From: Candidatus Neomicrothrix sp. UBA2974
Lineage (GTDB): Bacteria; Actinomycetota; Acidimicrobiia; Acidimicrobiales; MedAcidi-G1
Assembly: GCA_002348705.1 (NCBI GenBank)
Contig: DEAU01000030.1
Coordinates: forward strand, 39,036 to 103,035
Reading direction: 5' to 3'
DNA length: 64,000 bases
Shown here: piece by piece, positions 1 to 8,744 of the stretch
Layout of the letters: each line of letters opens with the position of its first letter
Position numbering within the stretch: the first letter of the stretch is position 1
Made by a program: the position numbers and the translations under genes
The notes under the pieces: model-generated
Seen by the model: the letters and a program-made list of their open reading frames with translations, nothing else
What the model was told of the DNA's origin: nothing
The model's database searches: none

Positions 1-39
1 GAAGTCGAAGTCCATAGGGCGTCCGGTCTCGGGGCGGTA

Positions 40-58
40 ATCTGACGGTCCGTCAGAT
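40..58. promoter_or_regulatory. 19-bp perfect palindrome, TetR-type operator candidate
   Basis: Nine-base arms ATCTGACGG / CCGTCAGAT are separated by a single T, 27 bases before the HMG-CoA-synthase-like start codon. Symmetry and size fit a TetR-family operator. The regulator is not in the window, so the assignment is inference. Confidence 0.55.
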
Positions 59-84
59 ATGTAACGGTACCGGAGGGGCGACAA

Positions 85-1491
85 ATGAGCGAGACCAGGG
101 GGATCCTCGCCTACGGAGCCCACGTGCCTTATTGGCGCCTCGACAGGGCCGAGATTGGCACGTTTCTAGGGGTATCGGTCGGTCGTGGATACCGTGCCGT
201 GGCCTCATTTGATGAGGATGCAGTGACCATGGGTGTTGCTGCTGCCCGCTCGGCGCTAGCCGTCAGCGGAGTCGGGGCTCCGAACGCGATCTGGTTTTCC
301 ACGGTTGCCCCGCCCTACCTCGACAAGACCAACGCCTCTGTCATACACGCTGCCCTCCGACTAGATGTTTCGGTGCCGGCGCTCGACTTCAGCGGCGCAC
401 AACGCTCGGCGGTTGGTGCCCTGCGAACCGCTCTCGAGGGAGGTGGCTCCACACTGGTGGTGGCCGCTGACATCCGCGCCGGTCGCCCAGGTGGGACCGA
501 GGATGGAGGAGGCGGAGACGCCGCGGCCGCTGTGCTGGTCGGAACGCCCGACGACGGTCCGCTCTTGGCCGAATACCTCGGTGGTGCCACGGCCACCGCT
601 GAGTTCACCGACCGTTGGCGCACGCCCGGAGATGTCCACTCCCGTACCTGGGAAGACCGCTTCGGCGAGCAGGCCTACGCCCCCTTGGGTCGCATGGCCT
701 GGTCCGACGCCTTGGCCACCACAGACCTCGCTGCAGAGGACGTCGACGTAGCCGTGGTGACAGGACTCCACACCCGGGCAGTGCGCAAGGTGGGATCCGG
801 GCTAAGCGTGGCTGTAGCTGATGACCGAACCAGCGACGTCGGAAACAGCGGTGCCGCTCACCCCGCTCTGCTTTTGGCCGACGTCCTCGATGCTGCTGAA
901 CCCGGAATGGTGGTCGCCCTCGTGGTTTTGGCTGATGGTTGCGAGGTCCTGCTGTTTCGGACAACAGCGGAGCTGCCCAACCGTCGGCCCGCCCGCAGCG
1001 TTGCCACCCAGGTGGCAGGCCGGGCCGACGTTCCGTATGCCCGTCACCTGTCCTGGCGGGGGACTATCGGCGTAGAGCCCCCCAACCGTCCGGAGCCGAG
1101 TAGGCCCTCTGCATCGGCCGCCCTGCGCCGCACTGATTGGAAGCACGGTTTCGTGGGCAGCACTGATCGCGCCTCTGGGATCACTCACCTCCCCTCGTCA
1201 CGGGTTGGTATCGGCGGGGGAGAGGTTGACGACATGGATCCGGCACCCATGGCTGAGACCATGGGTACCGTGGTCACCTTCACCGTCGACCACTTGGCAT
1301 ACTCACCCAGCCCACCCCTGGTTTTCGCCGTGGTCGACTTCGATGGTGGCGGACGGATAGCCATCGAGCTGACTGATGTCGATCCCGCCGAGGTGGCGAC
1401 CGGCGATCGAGTCGAGATGACGTTTCGTCGGATATTTACCGCTGACGGTCTCCACAACTACTTCTGGAAGGGCCGCCCGGTTCGGTCCTGA
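85..1491 (+). CDS. HMG-CoA synthase-like protein fused to a DUF35 OB-fold domain
   Basis: Residues 1 to about 330 have the thiolase-fold layout of 3-hydroxy-3-methylglutaryl-CoA synthases, and about 345-468 form a DUF35-type OB-fold ending in a typical HNYFWKGRP tail. This is a two-domain architecture seen in actinobacterial acyl-CoA metabolism, where it pairs with SCP-x-like thiolases. The protein has a single cysteine, near residue 287. The segment where HMG-CoA synthases carry the nucleophilic Cys reads DFSGAQRSAV (101-110), and the four zinc-ribbon cysteines usual for DUF35 are replaced too. It is probably a non-catalytic or altered partner of the thiolase 35 nt downstream. ATG follows CGGAGGGG. 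Family is confident; reaction unknown. Confidence 0.8.
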   Translation: MSETRGILAYGAHVPYWRLDRAEIGTFLGVSVGRGYRAVASFDEDAVTMGVAAARSALAVSGVGAPNAIWFSTVAPPYLDKTNASVIHAALRLDVSVPALDFSGAQRSAVGALRTALEGGGSTLVVAADIRAGRPGGTEDGGGGDAAAAVLVGTPDDGPLLAEYLGGATATAEFTDRWRTPGDVHSRTWEDRFGEQAYAPLGRMAWSDALATTDLAAEDVDVAVVTGLHTRAVRKVGSGLSVAVADDRTSDVGNSGAAHPALLLADVLDAAEPGMVVALVVLADGCEVLLFRTTAELPNRRPARSVATQVAGRADVPYARHLSWRGTIGVEPPNRPEPSRPSASAALRRTDWKHGFVGSTDRASGITHLPSSRVGIGGGEVDDMDPAPMAETMGTVVTFTVDHLAYSPSPPLVFAVVDFDGGGRIAIELTDVDPAEVATGDRVEMTFRRIFTADGLHNYFWKGRPVRS

Positions 1492-1526
1492 CCGGACCAG
1501 CGGCACACGAGCGACGGAGAGCATTT

Positions 1527-2723
1527 ATGGCCTCGCACGGCATTCGAGACCGGGTGGCAATTGTCGGGATGAGCTGCACCCCATTTCGTGAGCACTGGGA
1601 CAGATCGCTTGACGACCTCCTGATCGACGCCCATGGGTCCGCCCTGGCTTCGGCCGGTATCACCAAGGACGACGTCGACGCCTACTGGTACGGCACATCG
1701 CAGTCCTCGGCCTCAGGCATCTCCCTGGCTACGCCCCTGCGCTTGGCTAATCGTCCAGTCACTCGGGTGGAGAACTACTGCGCAACCGGGTCGGAGGCTC
1801 TTCGCCAAGCCTGCTACGCGGTGGCGTCCGGGGCCTTCGACGTGGCAGTAGCCATCGGTGGTGAGAAGGTCAAGGACAGCGGCTATCAGGGCCTCAATGC
1901 CTTCCCGATACCCAACGACGGAACCAACCGTACGGTCACCGCAGCGGCCATGTTCAGCCTTTTGGTTCCCGCCTACGCCGAGTCTCATGGTGTCGATGAA
2001 GACCAGTTGCGTTATGTGCTGGCTCGGATCGCTGAGAAGAACCACTTCAACGGTGCCCGCAATCCGCTAGCCCAGTTCCAGCGCGAGATCTCTGCAGAAG
2101 CCATCTGTGACATGACTGCGGTAGCTGGACGCCTGTCAGTCTTCGACTGCGCTGGGGTAGCCGACGGTGCGGCGGCGGCGGTGGTGGTATCTGCTGATCG
2201 CGCCACTGATTACACCGACGCCCCGCTTTACGTTAAGGCCCTGTCGCTGGTGGCCGGGGACGGCTCTGGTCTGGTCGATCCGAAGTTCGATTTCACCACC
2301 CTGCCGGAGTGCGCGGCTGCCGCCGTTGAGGCCTATGCCCAGGCGGGCATTACCGATCCCCGTGCCGAGTTGGCCATGGCCGAGGTTCACGACTGCTTCA
2401 CCCCGACCGAGCTTGTCCTGATGGAGGACCTCGGCTTCAGCGAGCGGGGCGAGGCTTGGAGAGACATCCTCAACGACACCTTTGCTCTCGGCGGCGACCT
2501 TCCCGTCAACACCGACGGTGGACTCAAGAGTTTTGGTCATCCTGTAGGAGCTAGCGGCCTGAGGATGCACTACGAAGCTTGGCTGCAACTGCGTGGCGAG
2601 GCGCCTGAGGATCGAAGAATCTCGACTCTTGAGACCCGCAGTCGAGCTCTGGTGCACAACCTTGGTGGGTATCCGGGTGAGATGGTGTCGTTTGTCGGGA
2701 TCTGGGGCACCGACCTCGATTGA
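1527..2723 (+). CDS. Thiolase-family acetyl-CoA acetyltransferase (SCP-x-like)
   Basis: Thiolase fold of 398 residues, the normal length. The nucleophilic Cys85 lies in NYCATGSEA, the HDCFTPTE motif is present, and the C-terminal GGLKSFGHPVGASG block carries the second catalytic His. All catalytic positions are present, unlike in the neighbour upstream. It lies 35 nt behind that HMG-CoA-synthase-like/DUF35 protein and is probably co-transcribed. Such thiolase plus DUF35 pairs typically act as a complex on acyl-CoA thioesters in lipid or sterol side-chain metabolism, but the substrate cannot be read from the sequence. ATG start follows ACGGAGAG. Confidence 0.87.
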   Translation: MASHGIRDRVAIVGMSCTPFREHWDRSLDDLLIDAHGSALASAGITKDDVDAYWYGTSQSSASGISLATPLRLANRPVTRVENYCATGSEALRQACYAVASGAFDVAVAIGGEKVKDSGYQGLNAFPIPNDGTNRTVTAAAMFSLLVPAYAESHGVDEDQLRYVLARIAEKNHFNGARNPLAQFQREISAEAICDMTAVAGRLSVFDCAGVADGAAAAVVVSADRATDYTDAPLYVKALSLVAGDGSGLVDPKFDFTTLPECAAAAVEAYAQAGITDPRAELAMAEVHDCFTPTELVLMEDLGFSERGEAWRDILNDTFALGGDLPVNTDGGLKSFGHPVGASGLRMHYEAWLQLRGEAPEDRRISTLETRSRALVHNLGGYPGEMVSFVGIWGTDLD

Positions 2724-2767
2724 CCAGTCCGTCGACGTGGCCGACTGGATATTGCCAGTTGCTGGAG

Positions 2768-3472
2768 TTAGGGGGTTAGTGCCAGCCAGGCGGCGAGACT
2801 GGCCTCGTCGCCGAATACCTCGATTCCGGCAGGGCGTCGGCCCCAGACAAGTAAGAACAGTTCGGAGGCCGTGCCTCGGGCCGCCACGTCCCCCTTGGCG
2901 TGCTCCCGGGCCACGACAAAACTGTCGTCCTCCGATGAGAGCAGCCACTCTCCTTCACCGTCGGTGCAGTGGAGGTGGAGCGTCGAGTTTGGGTAGTCAG
3001 TGACCGGCCCCCGCATCTGATACCTCCACGCCACGTCCAGGATTTCGTCGACGCCATCACGCGCTAGGTCGCCGTCGATAGGTGGCGCCTCACCTACTGC
3101 ATTTTCGACGTCCCAGCGGTGGATCGCGTTCTCATGCGCCATTCGTCGGCCTATCCAACCCGCCCTGCGACCATCCTCGGCGCACCAATTCCAGCACGGA
3201 GTTTGCGGATCCGTCTCGGCCAGTGCCGTGACCAGCCGATCCAGCCTCTCGGCTGCCGGCGACTCGTCTCGCTCTGGCCGAGTAGGAGAGTCTGGCGAAG
3301 CAGCGGCCAACTGCGCTGTCATGAAAGTCCACACGCCAGCCACGTGTTCGACCATCGCAGCAATATCCCAGTCGGGACAGTGTTCAATGCTGGCAGTCGG
3401 GTCGGATTCGGCGGCAGCGAGCAAGGCATTTCCCTCTCGTCTGACGGCGATGAGGAGGGCTTCTCGGTCCAC
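2768..3472 (-). CDS. Maleylpyruvate isomerase family mycothiol-dependent enzyme
   Basis: The N-terminal half is a DinB/MDMPI four-helix domain, with a CPDWDIAAMVEHVAG stretch and an MAHENAIHRWDVENA segment carrying the usual metal-ligand histidines. The C-terminal 80 residues form the small MDMPI C-terminal domain. Family members use mycothiol or act as metal-dependent transferases; many are uncharacterised. GTG start at 3472 with no clear ribosome site; stop TAA. It converges on the thiolase gene with a 44-nt gap. Function beyond the family is not predictable. Confidence 0.8.
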   Translation of the reverse strand: MDREALLIAVRREGNALLAAAESDPTASIEHCPDWDIAAMVEHVAGVWTFMTAQLAAASPDSPTRPERDESPAAERLDRLVTALAETDPQTPCWNWCAEDGRRAGWIGRRMAHENAIHRWDVENAVGEAPPIDGDLARDGVDEILDVAWRYQMRGPVTDYPNSTLHLHCTDGEGEWLLSSEDDSFVVAREHAKGDVAARGTASELFLLVWGRRPAGIEVFGDEASLAAWLALTP

Positions 3473-3552
3473 GAGCTAAGTCTTGCCGATCGAGCCGACA
3501 TAGTCCGCGTCGAGCTCGGTCGACCGGCTGTTGCCGGGATTAGGAGACGGAA

Positions 3553-4431
3553 TCACCAATCCGACGGAGGGCTCTGACCCTGGTCGCGCAGGAAGGCCTC
3601 CAACTCGGCAGCCAGGTCGTCCCCTTTGGGTAGCAAAGCCTCTGTCTGGTCGACCTGTTCTTCAAGGCGGCGAACGTGAGACCGCACCTCTTCGTTCTCG
3701 GCTACCGCCTCGTCGACCCGGGCCTGCCATTCAGCGGAAGGCCCATCCAGGTCTGCGAAGTAGGTCTCGATGCCGGTGACCTGCTCGAGACGACGCAGCA
3801 GCGACCGGGTGGCCTTCGGATTCGGCGAGTCGGGCAGGTAGTAGGGAACCGACACGCGTAGCGAGATGATCGGGACACCGGCTCGGTCGAGGGTGTCATG
3901 GAGCACACCGACCACGCCGGTTGGTCCCGTGTACGAGGGTCCGTCGAGGCCGAGCCGGTTGGCCATTTCACGGTTGGCGCAGCTTGCCGTCACCGCCGGC
4001 GGTCGAGTATGTGGAGCCATCCCACTCATAGAACCCAAGGTGGTCACCAAGCGCGAGCCGGTTCGCTCGGTCGCCTCCAGAATCGTCTCACTGAAGGTTC
4101 GCCACCGCAGGTGGGGTTCCACGCCGGAGAGAAGCACTAGGTCCGGTTGGCCGTCGGGGGTGCGCACGGCGAGAATCCGGTTTTCCGCCCACCGAATTCT
4201 TCGCTCTCCTCCGTCATCGAATTCAACTATGGGGCGTTGCTGGGTGAAGTCGAAGAACGTCTCAGGGTCGACGTCGCCAACCTCGACACTGCCGAGGCGC
4301 TCGGCCAACCATTCGACGGCCGAGGTTGCTGAACCGGCAGCGTCGAACAGGCCATGGAAGGCGACGACTAGAACCGGTCGGTCGAGTTGTTCGGCCATCA
4401 GGTCTTCAGCAGACCATCGCAGTTCATCCAT
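3553..4431 (-). CDS. PAC2 family protein
   Basis: A 292-residue PAC2 (proteasome-assembly-chaperone-like) protein. It has an N-terminal VLVVAFHGLFDAAGSA strand-turn, a central GSMSGMAPHTRPP segment, a GPTGVVGVLHDTLDRAGVPI block and a C-terminal helical/coiled-coil tail from about 235 on. In actinobacteria PAC2 proteins are common and thought to act in proteasome assembly or as ATP-grasp neighbours; no direct role is shown. Start ATG at 4431; the divergent MFS gene starts 48 nt away. Confident on the family only. Confidence 0.85.
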   Translation of the reverse strand: MDELRWSAEDLMAEQLDRPVLVVAFHGLFDAAGSATSAVEWLAERLGSVEVGDVDPETFFDFTQQRPIVEFDDGGERRIRWAENRILAVRTPDGQPDLVLLSGVEPHLRWRTFSETILEATERTGSRLVTTLGSMSGMAPHTRPPAVTASCANREMANRLGLDGPSYTGPTGVVGVLHDTLDRAGVPIISLRVSVPYYLPDSPNPKATRSLLRRLEQVTGIETYFADLDGPSAEWQARVDEAVAENEEVRSHVRRLEEQVDQTEALLPKGDDLAAELEAFLRDQGQSPPSDW

Positions 4432-4465
4432 GACGACAGGTTCGCAGATCTAAAGCGATTGCCGT

Positions 4466-4470
4466 GGGAG
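4466..4470 (+). promoter_or_regulatory. Ribosome binding site fixing the MFS start
   Basis: GGGAG lies nine bases before the GTG at 4480. This favours that start over an in-frame TTG at 4387, which would overlap the divergent PAC2 gene. Confidence 0.5.
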
Positions 4471-4479
4471 CATCACTGG

Positions 4480-5691
4480 GTGGCCCGACCCGACAGCGAT
4501 TCTCTCCGCCACCCCTATAGGTGGCTGATCTTCGGAGGCGTCTGCGCCATTTACTTCGCATTCGGCGTCGTGGTCATGTCTGTTCCGCCCCTTGTCGGTG
4601 ATATACGAGCGGACCTCGGTTTGAGTCGCAGCGCGATGGGCTTGGCTCTCGGTGCCTGGCAGCTCGTCTACATCGTCTCGGCGCCAGTTGGTGGTCGACT
4701 CACCGATCGTCTCGGCATCCATTGGAGTCTGTTGTTGGGAGCAACCATCGTGGCTGCCAGCGGCTTTGCTCGGGCTGCCGCTGATGGCCTCGGAACGTTC
4801 TGGTTGGCCATTGCCATTTTCGGCATCGGTGGTCCGCTTATCTCGGCCGGTGCTCCGAAGGCGGTCGGTCTCTGGTTTGGAGACAATCGCGAACGTCGAT
4901 TGGCTGTCGGGCTATACACCACCATGCCGGCCCTCGGGGGGACGTTGACTCTGGTGCTGTCCAACTCTGTTCTGATGCCTCTAACAAGCTCTTGGCGGAT
5001 CACCGTGGTAATCGAGGCCATGGCCATGGTGCTAGCTGCAGGCGTCTGGCTGTTCCTGTCGGGTCGGGCACCGGAACCGCCGGTCACCGTGCACGCCAAC
5101 GAAGTGGCAGGTGCTGCCGGTCGACGTGAGTTGCTGGCCGATGCCGAGTTCCGTCTCCTTTTGGTGCTGGGCCTTGGCGGCGTCTTCATCATCCACGGCC
5201 TCAGCGGTTGGATGCCCCAAGCACTGCGAGAGCACAGCGGCTTTTCGCCTATGGCCGCCGCCAACTGGGTCGCGTTGGGAAGCATGGTCGGGGTGGTGGC
5301 CTCGCTATTGGTCCCGGAGCGGACCGATCGCGAACGGATTCCCGCCGCTCTGGCATCGTTGTTTGTGGCATGTGCCGTCGGGTTAGTGGCGGTGCTCGTC
5401 CTTCCCACGGCTATCGACCCGGTACCAGTGGCGCTGTCCGGTTTACGTGCTGCTCTGGTGCCGCTGATGTTGGTCGCTCTGCTGGAGTGTGGACCCGTCG
5501 GACCAGCCAACATTGGGGTGGCTTCCGGCCTCTGGTTCGCCGTGGCCGAGGTCGGTGGAGTCAGTGGCCCCCTGGCCATGGGCTGGATCGCCGACACGTC
5601 GGCTGGTTTCAGCGGCGCATTTCTCCTAATCGTCGGGGTGTGCGTCGTGATGTTGGTGCCAGTGGCCCGTCTCCGGCGGTTCACCGAGTGA
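4480..5691 (+). CDS. MFS transporter
   Basis: About 12 hydrophobic segments in 403 residues make a major-facilitator carrier. The loop after helix 2 contains GGRLTDRLG, the conserved MFS signature region. Start chosen at GTG 4480 because of a GGGAG site; this trims an extension lacking membrane character. It stops 17 nt before the arylsulfatase gene and is probably co-transcribed, so it may move the sulfatase substrate or product. Similar carriers are annotated as nitrate/cyanate- or oxalate-type transporters, but the substrate is not deducible. Confidence 0.85.
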   Translation: MARPDSDSLRHPYRWLIFGGVCAIYFAFGVVVMSVPPLVGDIRADLGLSRSAMGLALGAWQLVYIVSAPVGGRLTDRLGIHWSLLLGATIVAASGFARAAADGLGTFWLAIAIFGIGGPLISAGAPKAVGLWFGDNRERRLAVGLYTTMPALGGTLTLVLSNSVLMPLTSSWRITVVIEAMAMVLAAGVWLFLSGRAPEPPVTVHANEVAGAAGRRELLADAEFRLLLVLGLGGVFIIHGLSGWMPQALREHSGFSPMAAANWVALGSMVGVVASLLVPERTDRERIPAALASLFVACAVGLVAVLVLPTAIDPVPVALSGLRAALVPLMLVALLECGPVGPANIGVASGLWFAVAEVGGVSGPLAMGWIADTSAGFSGAFLLIVGVCVVMLVPVARLRRFTE

Positions 5692-5708
5692 CGGCTACCG
5701 TGCCGCGC

Positions 5709-8075
5709 ATGGGTGAATCCGGTAACGCTGCGACGCCCGGTTTTGGGCCCTTGAACACCGAGGAGTTCGGCAGCGGTTGGGCGTATGGGGGATTTGAGGG
5801 AGAAGTGGGTCGGATCATGTCGACCTCGACACCCTGGTGGCCCCGCCGGCAAAGCGCTCCAGCCGGAGCGCCCAACGTGCTCGTGGTGCTGGTCGACGAC
5901 CTCGGTTACAGCGACGTCGGATGTTTCGGTTCGGAGATAGACACTCCCAACGTGGACCGTCTGGCAGCTGAGGGGCTGCGCTATGCAGACTTTCACGTCA
6001 ATCCCATGTGCTCGCCGACCAGGGCTTCCTTGCTGACTGGATTGAACCACCATCTGGCTGGAGTGGGGACGGTCTGCCATATGGAGCCTGGCTTTCCGGG
6101 CTACGCGGCATCCATTCGATCCGACGCCGTGACCATGGGCGAGGTCCTGGGCGACGCCGGTTGGGCGAGTCTTATGGTTGGGAAGTGGCACCTGTGCCCG
6201 GATAGTGAGCTCACCGAGGCTGGTCCGAAGACGGGCTGGCCACTCCAGACCGGCTTCGAACGTTTCTACGGGATCCTCGATGGGTTCACGAACTTCCACC
6301 AGCCGCACCGAATCTACGAAGACAATCACGCGCTCGACGTCGACGACTACCCCGACGGCTACTACTTCACAGACGACCTCACCGACCGAGCGCTGACCAT
6401 GGTTCAGGAAGTCCGGGACGGCCACCCGACGAAGCCGTGGTTCCTCTACTTCGCACATGGCGCCGTCCATGCCCCCTTGCAGGCGAAGCCGGCCGACCTC
6501 GACAAGTACCGGGGGTGCTACGAAGCCGGTTGGGACGAGGTCCGTCGGCGCCGCTTTGAGCGCCAAAAGGAGTTGGGACTATTCGACGACGAAGTGGTCC
6601 TGCCGCCCCGCAACAGCGAGGAGAACTACGCCGTAAGGGCCTGGAAGGACCTTCCAGCTATGGAACAGGAGTTGTTCGCCCGGTACCAGGAGGTATTCGC
6701 GGCCATGGTCGACAACGTCGATCAAAACTTTGGGCGCCTCCGTTCCGGTCTCGAACAGATGGGGGAATGGGAGAACACCCTGGTGGTGTTCACGTCCGAC
6801 AACGGAGGTAGTCGCGAGGGTCTGGACAACGGAACGTCGGCCTACTTCCGGACGCTCATCAGCCAGACCCGGTCCAACCCGATGGACTCTTTAGAGGTTG
6901 ACCATTCCCGGATGGACTTGTTAGGTGGGCCGCAGGCGTTGGCTCACTATCCATCGGGGTGGGCCATGGTGTCTGGAACCCCCTTCCGGCTCTACAAGAT
7001 AAATGCACACCAAGGAGGCCATCGGGTTCCCTTCATCCTGTCGAAGGGCTCGGGCCTGTCTGACGGAGGCGCCATCCGTCACCAGTACCAGCATGTCACC
7101 GACCTCCTCCCCACGGTGCTTGACCTAGTGGGTGTGCAGATGCCTACCACGAAGAGCGGTCTCCCCGTGCCGCCCCCAGCGGGTGCCAGTTTTGCCCCAT
7201 CGGTTGCCGACCGGACGGTGGCCGGCACTCATCCTGAGCAGTACTACGAGCAGATGGGCCATCGGGGCTTTTACCGGGATGGCTGGTCGGCGGTGACCTG
7301 TCGCCAGCCCCGCACCCCGTTCTCTGAGGAGCGGTGGGAGTTGCATCATTTGGCCGTGGACCCCACCGAGGCCCGTGACCTGGCCGAAGAACACCCTGAG
7401 CGACTGGCCGAACTAGTCGCTGCATGGGAGGAGGCGGCCTGGGCCAACCAGGTCTTCCCGCTGGACGAGGGCAACAACGTCAAGAATCTGCTTCGTCCAC
7501 CCTGGGGGAGCGAGATAGTGGTGGACACTGTGCTGCGGCCCCGAGCCCCTACTGCTGAGCGCTACCGGTCGTTGGCGTTGATCAACTTCCGGTCCTTCGA
7601 GGTAGAGGCCTCGATCGATTACGCGACCGGAGATGAGGGGACACTGGTGGCCCACGGTGACCAGGGCGGCGGCTATGCCCTGTATGTCGTCGACGGTCGA
7701 CTGCTGTTGGCGTGGAATGGATACGGGACGATGACCGAGCTAGACGGCGGCCCAGTCAAACCAGGGACTTCGTCGGTGGTGCTTGCTGTCGAAAACGTCG
7801 GTGACCTGAAGGTCCACGCTGAACTTCGTGTTGACGGCGAAACGGTTGGCGAAGAACGAGACCTTCCGGTGCTCACTGCCATGGCTCCGTTTCAGGGCAT
7901 TGACGTGGGCATCGACCGTAAGTCTCCGGTGTCATGGTCAATTAGGGAGCGGTTCGGCACCTTCCCGTGGACAGGTTCGCTCCAGCACGTCACATACCGT
8001 CCTGGCGAGATGGCCCCAGATGCTGGAGCCCGGTGGCTGGATGTGTTGCGTGAGGCCGGAACAAGGTACGAGTAG
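5709..8075 (+). CDS. Arylsulfatase (type I, formylglycine-dependent)
   Basis: An alkaline-phosphatase-superfamily sulfatase of 788 residues. The metal-binding VLVDDLGYSDVG lies near 60-71. The sulfatase signature CSPTR starts at Cys101, the residue that a formylglycine-generating enzyme must oxidise. VGKWHL, the DNGG block and an HQGGHRVPF segment follow; about 200 extra C-terminal residues form a beta-rich tail, as in mycobacterial AtsA-like enzymes. The start at 5709 keeps the GGFEGEVGR...TPWWP leader usual for this subfamily; 5817 is an alternative. No sulfatase-modifying enzyme is in the window. A sulfate-type SulP carrier is two genes on. Confidence 0.9.
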   Translation: MGESGNAATPGFGPLNTEEFGSGWAYGGFEGEVGRIMSTSTPWWPRRQSAPAGAPNVLVVLVDDLGYSDVGCFGSEIDTPNVDRLAAEGLRYADFHVNPMCSPTRASLLTGLNHHLAGVGTVCHMEPGFPGYAASIRSDAVTMGEVLGDAGWASLMVGKWHLCPDSELTEAGPKTGWPLQTGFERFYGILDGFTNFHQPHRIYEDNHALDVDDYPDGYYFTDDLTDRALTMVQEVRDGHPTKPWFLYFAHGAVHAPLQAKPADLDKYRGCYEAGWDEVRRRRFERQKELGLFDDEVVLPPRNSEENYAVRAWKDLPAMEQELFARYQEVFAAMVDNVDQNFGRLRSGLEQMGEWENTLVVFTSDNGGSREGLDNGTSAYFRTLISQTRSNPMDSLEVDHSRMDLLGGPQALAHYPSGWAMVSGTPFRLYKINAHQGGHRVPFILSKGSGLSDGGAIRHQYQHVTDLLPTVLDLVGVQMPTTKSGLPVPPPAGASFAPSVADRTVAGTHPEQYYEQMGHRGFYRDGWSAVTCRQPRTPFSEERWELHHLAVDPTEARDLAEEHPERLAELVAAWEEAAWANQVFPLDEGNNVKNLLRPPWGSEIVVDTVLRPRAPTAERYRSLALINFRSFEVEASIDYATGDEGTLVAHGDQGGGYALYVVDGRLLLAWNGYGTMTELDGGPVKPGTSSVVLAVENVGDLKVHAELRVDGETVGEERDLPVLTAMAPFQGIDVGIDRKSPVSWSIRERFGTFPWTGSLQHVTYRPGEMAPDAGARWLDVLREAGTRYE

Positions 8076-8101
8076 TAAGACGGGCGAGTCGTTCAGGGTT
8101 T

Positions 8102-8108
8102 GGAGAAG
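8102..8108 (+). promoter_or_regulatory. Ribosome binding site of the isochorismatase-fold gene
   Basis: GGAGAAG lies six bases before ATG 8115. This decides the start against an in-frame TTG at 8100. Confidence 0.55.
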
Positions 8109-8114
8109 AACGGA

Positions 8115-8744
8115 ATGGATCTCAAAGAACTGGTCGAGCCGGCGCATACCGCACTGTGCGTCGTGGAGTGCCAGAACGGGGTGGTGGGACCTGGTTCCTC
8201 CATGCCGGCGGTTGCCGAGGCCGCAGCGTCGGCAGGGCTCCTAGAACGGCTTGGGTTTCTGGCCAAGGCTGCCCGGTCGGTCGGGGTCCGTGTTGTCCAC
8301 TGCACCTTTCATGCCCACGCCGACCTGTGGGGAGGTAGTCGAAATTCGCTGCTCTTCGCTGTTGGGCGTCGTTCCGAAGTCCAGCAATATGCGGATACCG
8401 ATGCCGTTAAGCCCGTGCCGGAGATCGGTTTCGTTGAGGGTTCTGACATCATCGTTCCTCGCTTTCATGGGCTGTCTTCGGTGTCCGGAACCGGATTGGC
8501 TCCAATGTTGCGAAACGAGGGTGTAACCACGGTCGCTGTGGTCGGAGTGAGCCTCAACGTCGCCATTCCAAACACCGTCTTCGACCTGGTCAATGACGGC
8601 TTTCAAGTCGTTGTACCGACCGATGGGTCGGTAGCCACGGTGCCCGGCTATGGCGAACAGGTACTGGAGCACACGCTGGCCTATGTGGCCACACTCACCG
8701 ATGTCTCTGGCCTAGCAGAGGAATGGTTGGAGGCAGGGACCTAG
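8115..8744 (+). CDS. Isochorismatase-fold (cysteine hydrolase-like) protein with substituted triad
   Basis: A 209-residue isochorismatase/nicotinamidase fold. The usual Asp-Lys-Cys triad is replaced throughout. The first-strand Asp is Glu (VVECQNGVVG), the Lys is Arg (IIVPRFHG), and the Cys position in the cis-peptide loop is Ala (GVSLNVAIPN). An actinobacterial clade with this QNGVVG/NVAIP pattern exists, so it is likely a stable family rather than a broken gene; activity is unknown. It lies 39 nt behind the arylsulfatase and its 3' end overlaps the convergent SulP gene by 4 nt. Confidence 0.8.
   Translation: MDLKELVEPAHTALCVVECQNGVVGPGSSMPAVAEAAASAGLLERLGFLAKAARSVGVRVVHCTFHAHADLWGGSRNSLLFAVGRRSEVQQYADTDAVKPVPEIGFVEGSDIIVPRFHGLSSVSGTGLAPMLRNEGVTTVAVVGVSLNVAIPNTVFDLVNDGFQVVVPTDGSVATVPGYGEQVLEHTLAYVATLTDVSGLAEEWLEAGT

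Noticed and set aside
2724..2748. CCAGTC/GACTGG hairpin as a terminator after the thiolase gene
   Set aside because: Six-base arms with a 13-base loop and no T-run; too weak to call.
2136..2948. A 270-residue minus-strand open frame over the thiolase 3' end
   Set aside because: Antisense to a confident thiolase and overlapping the end of the MDMPI-type gene; no recognisable motif.
4668..6566. A 632-residue open frame on the minus strand
   Set aside because: It lies antisense to the MFS and arylsulfatase genes, is rich in Arg/Pro/Thr low-complexity sequence and has no family signature. It is a shadow of high-GC codon bias.
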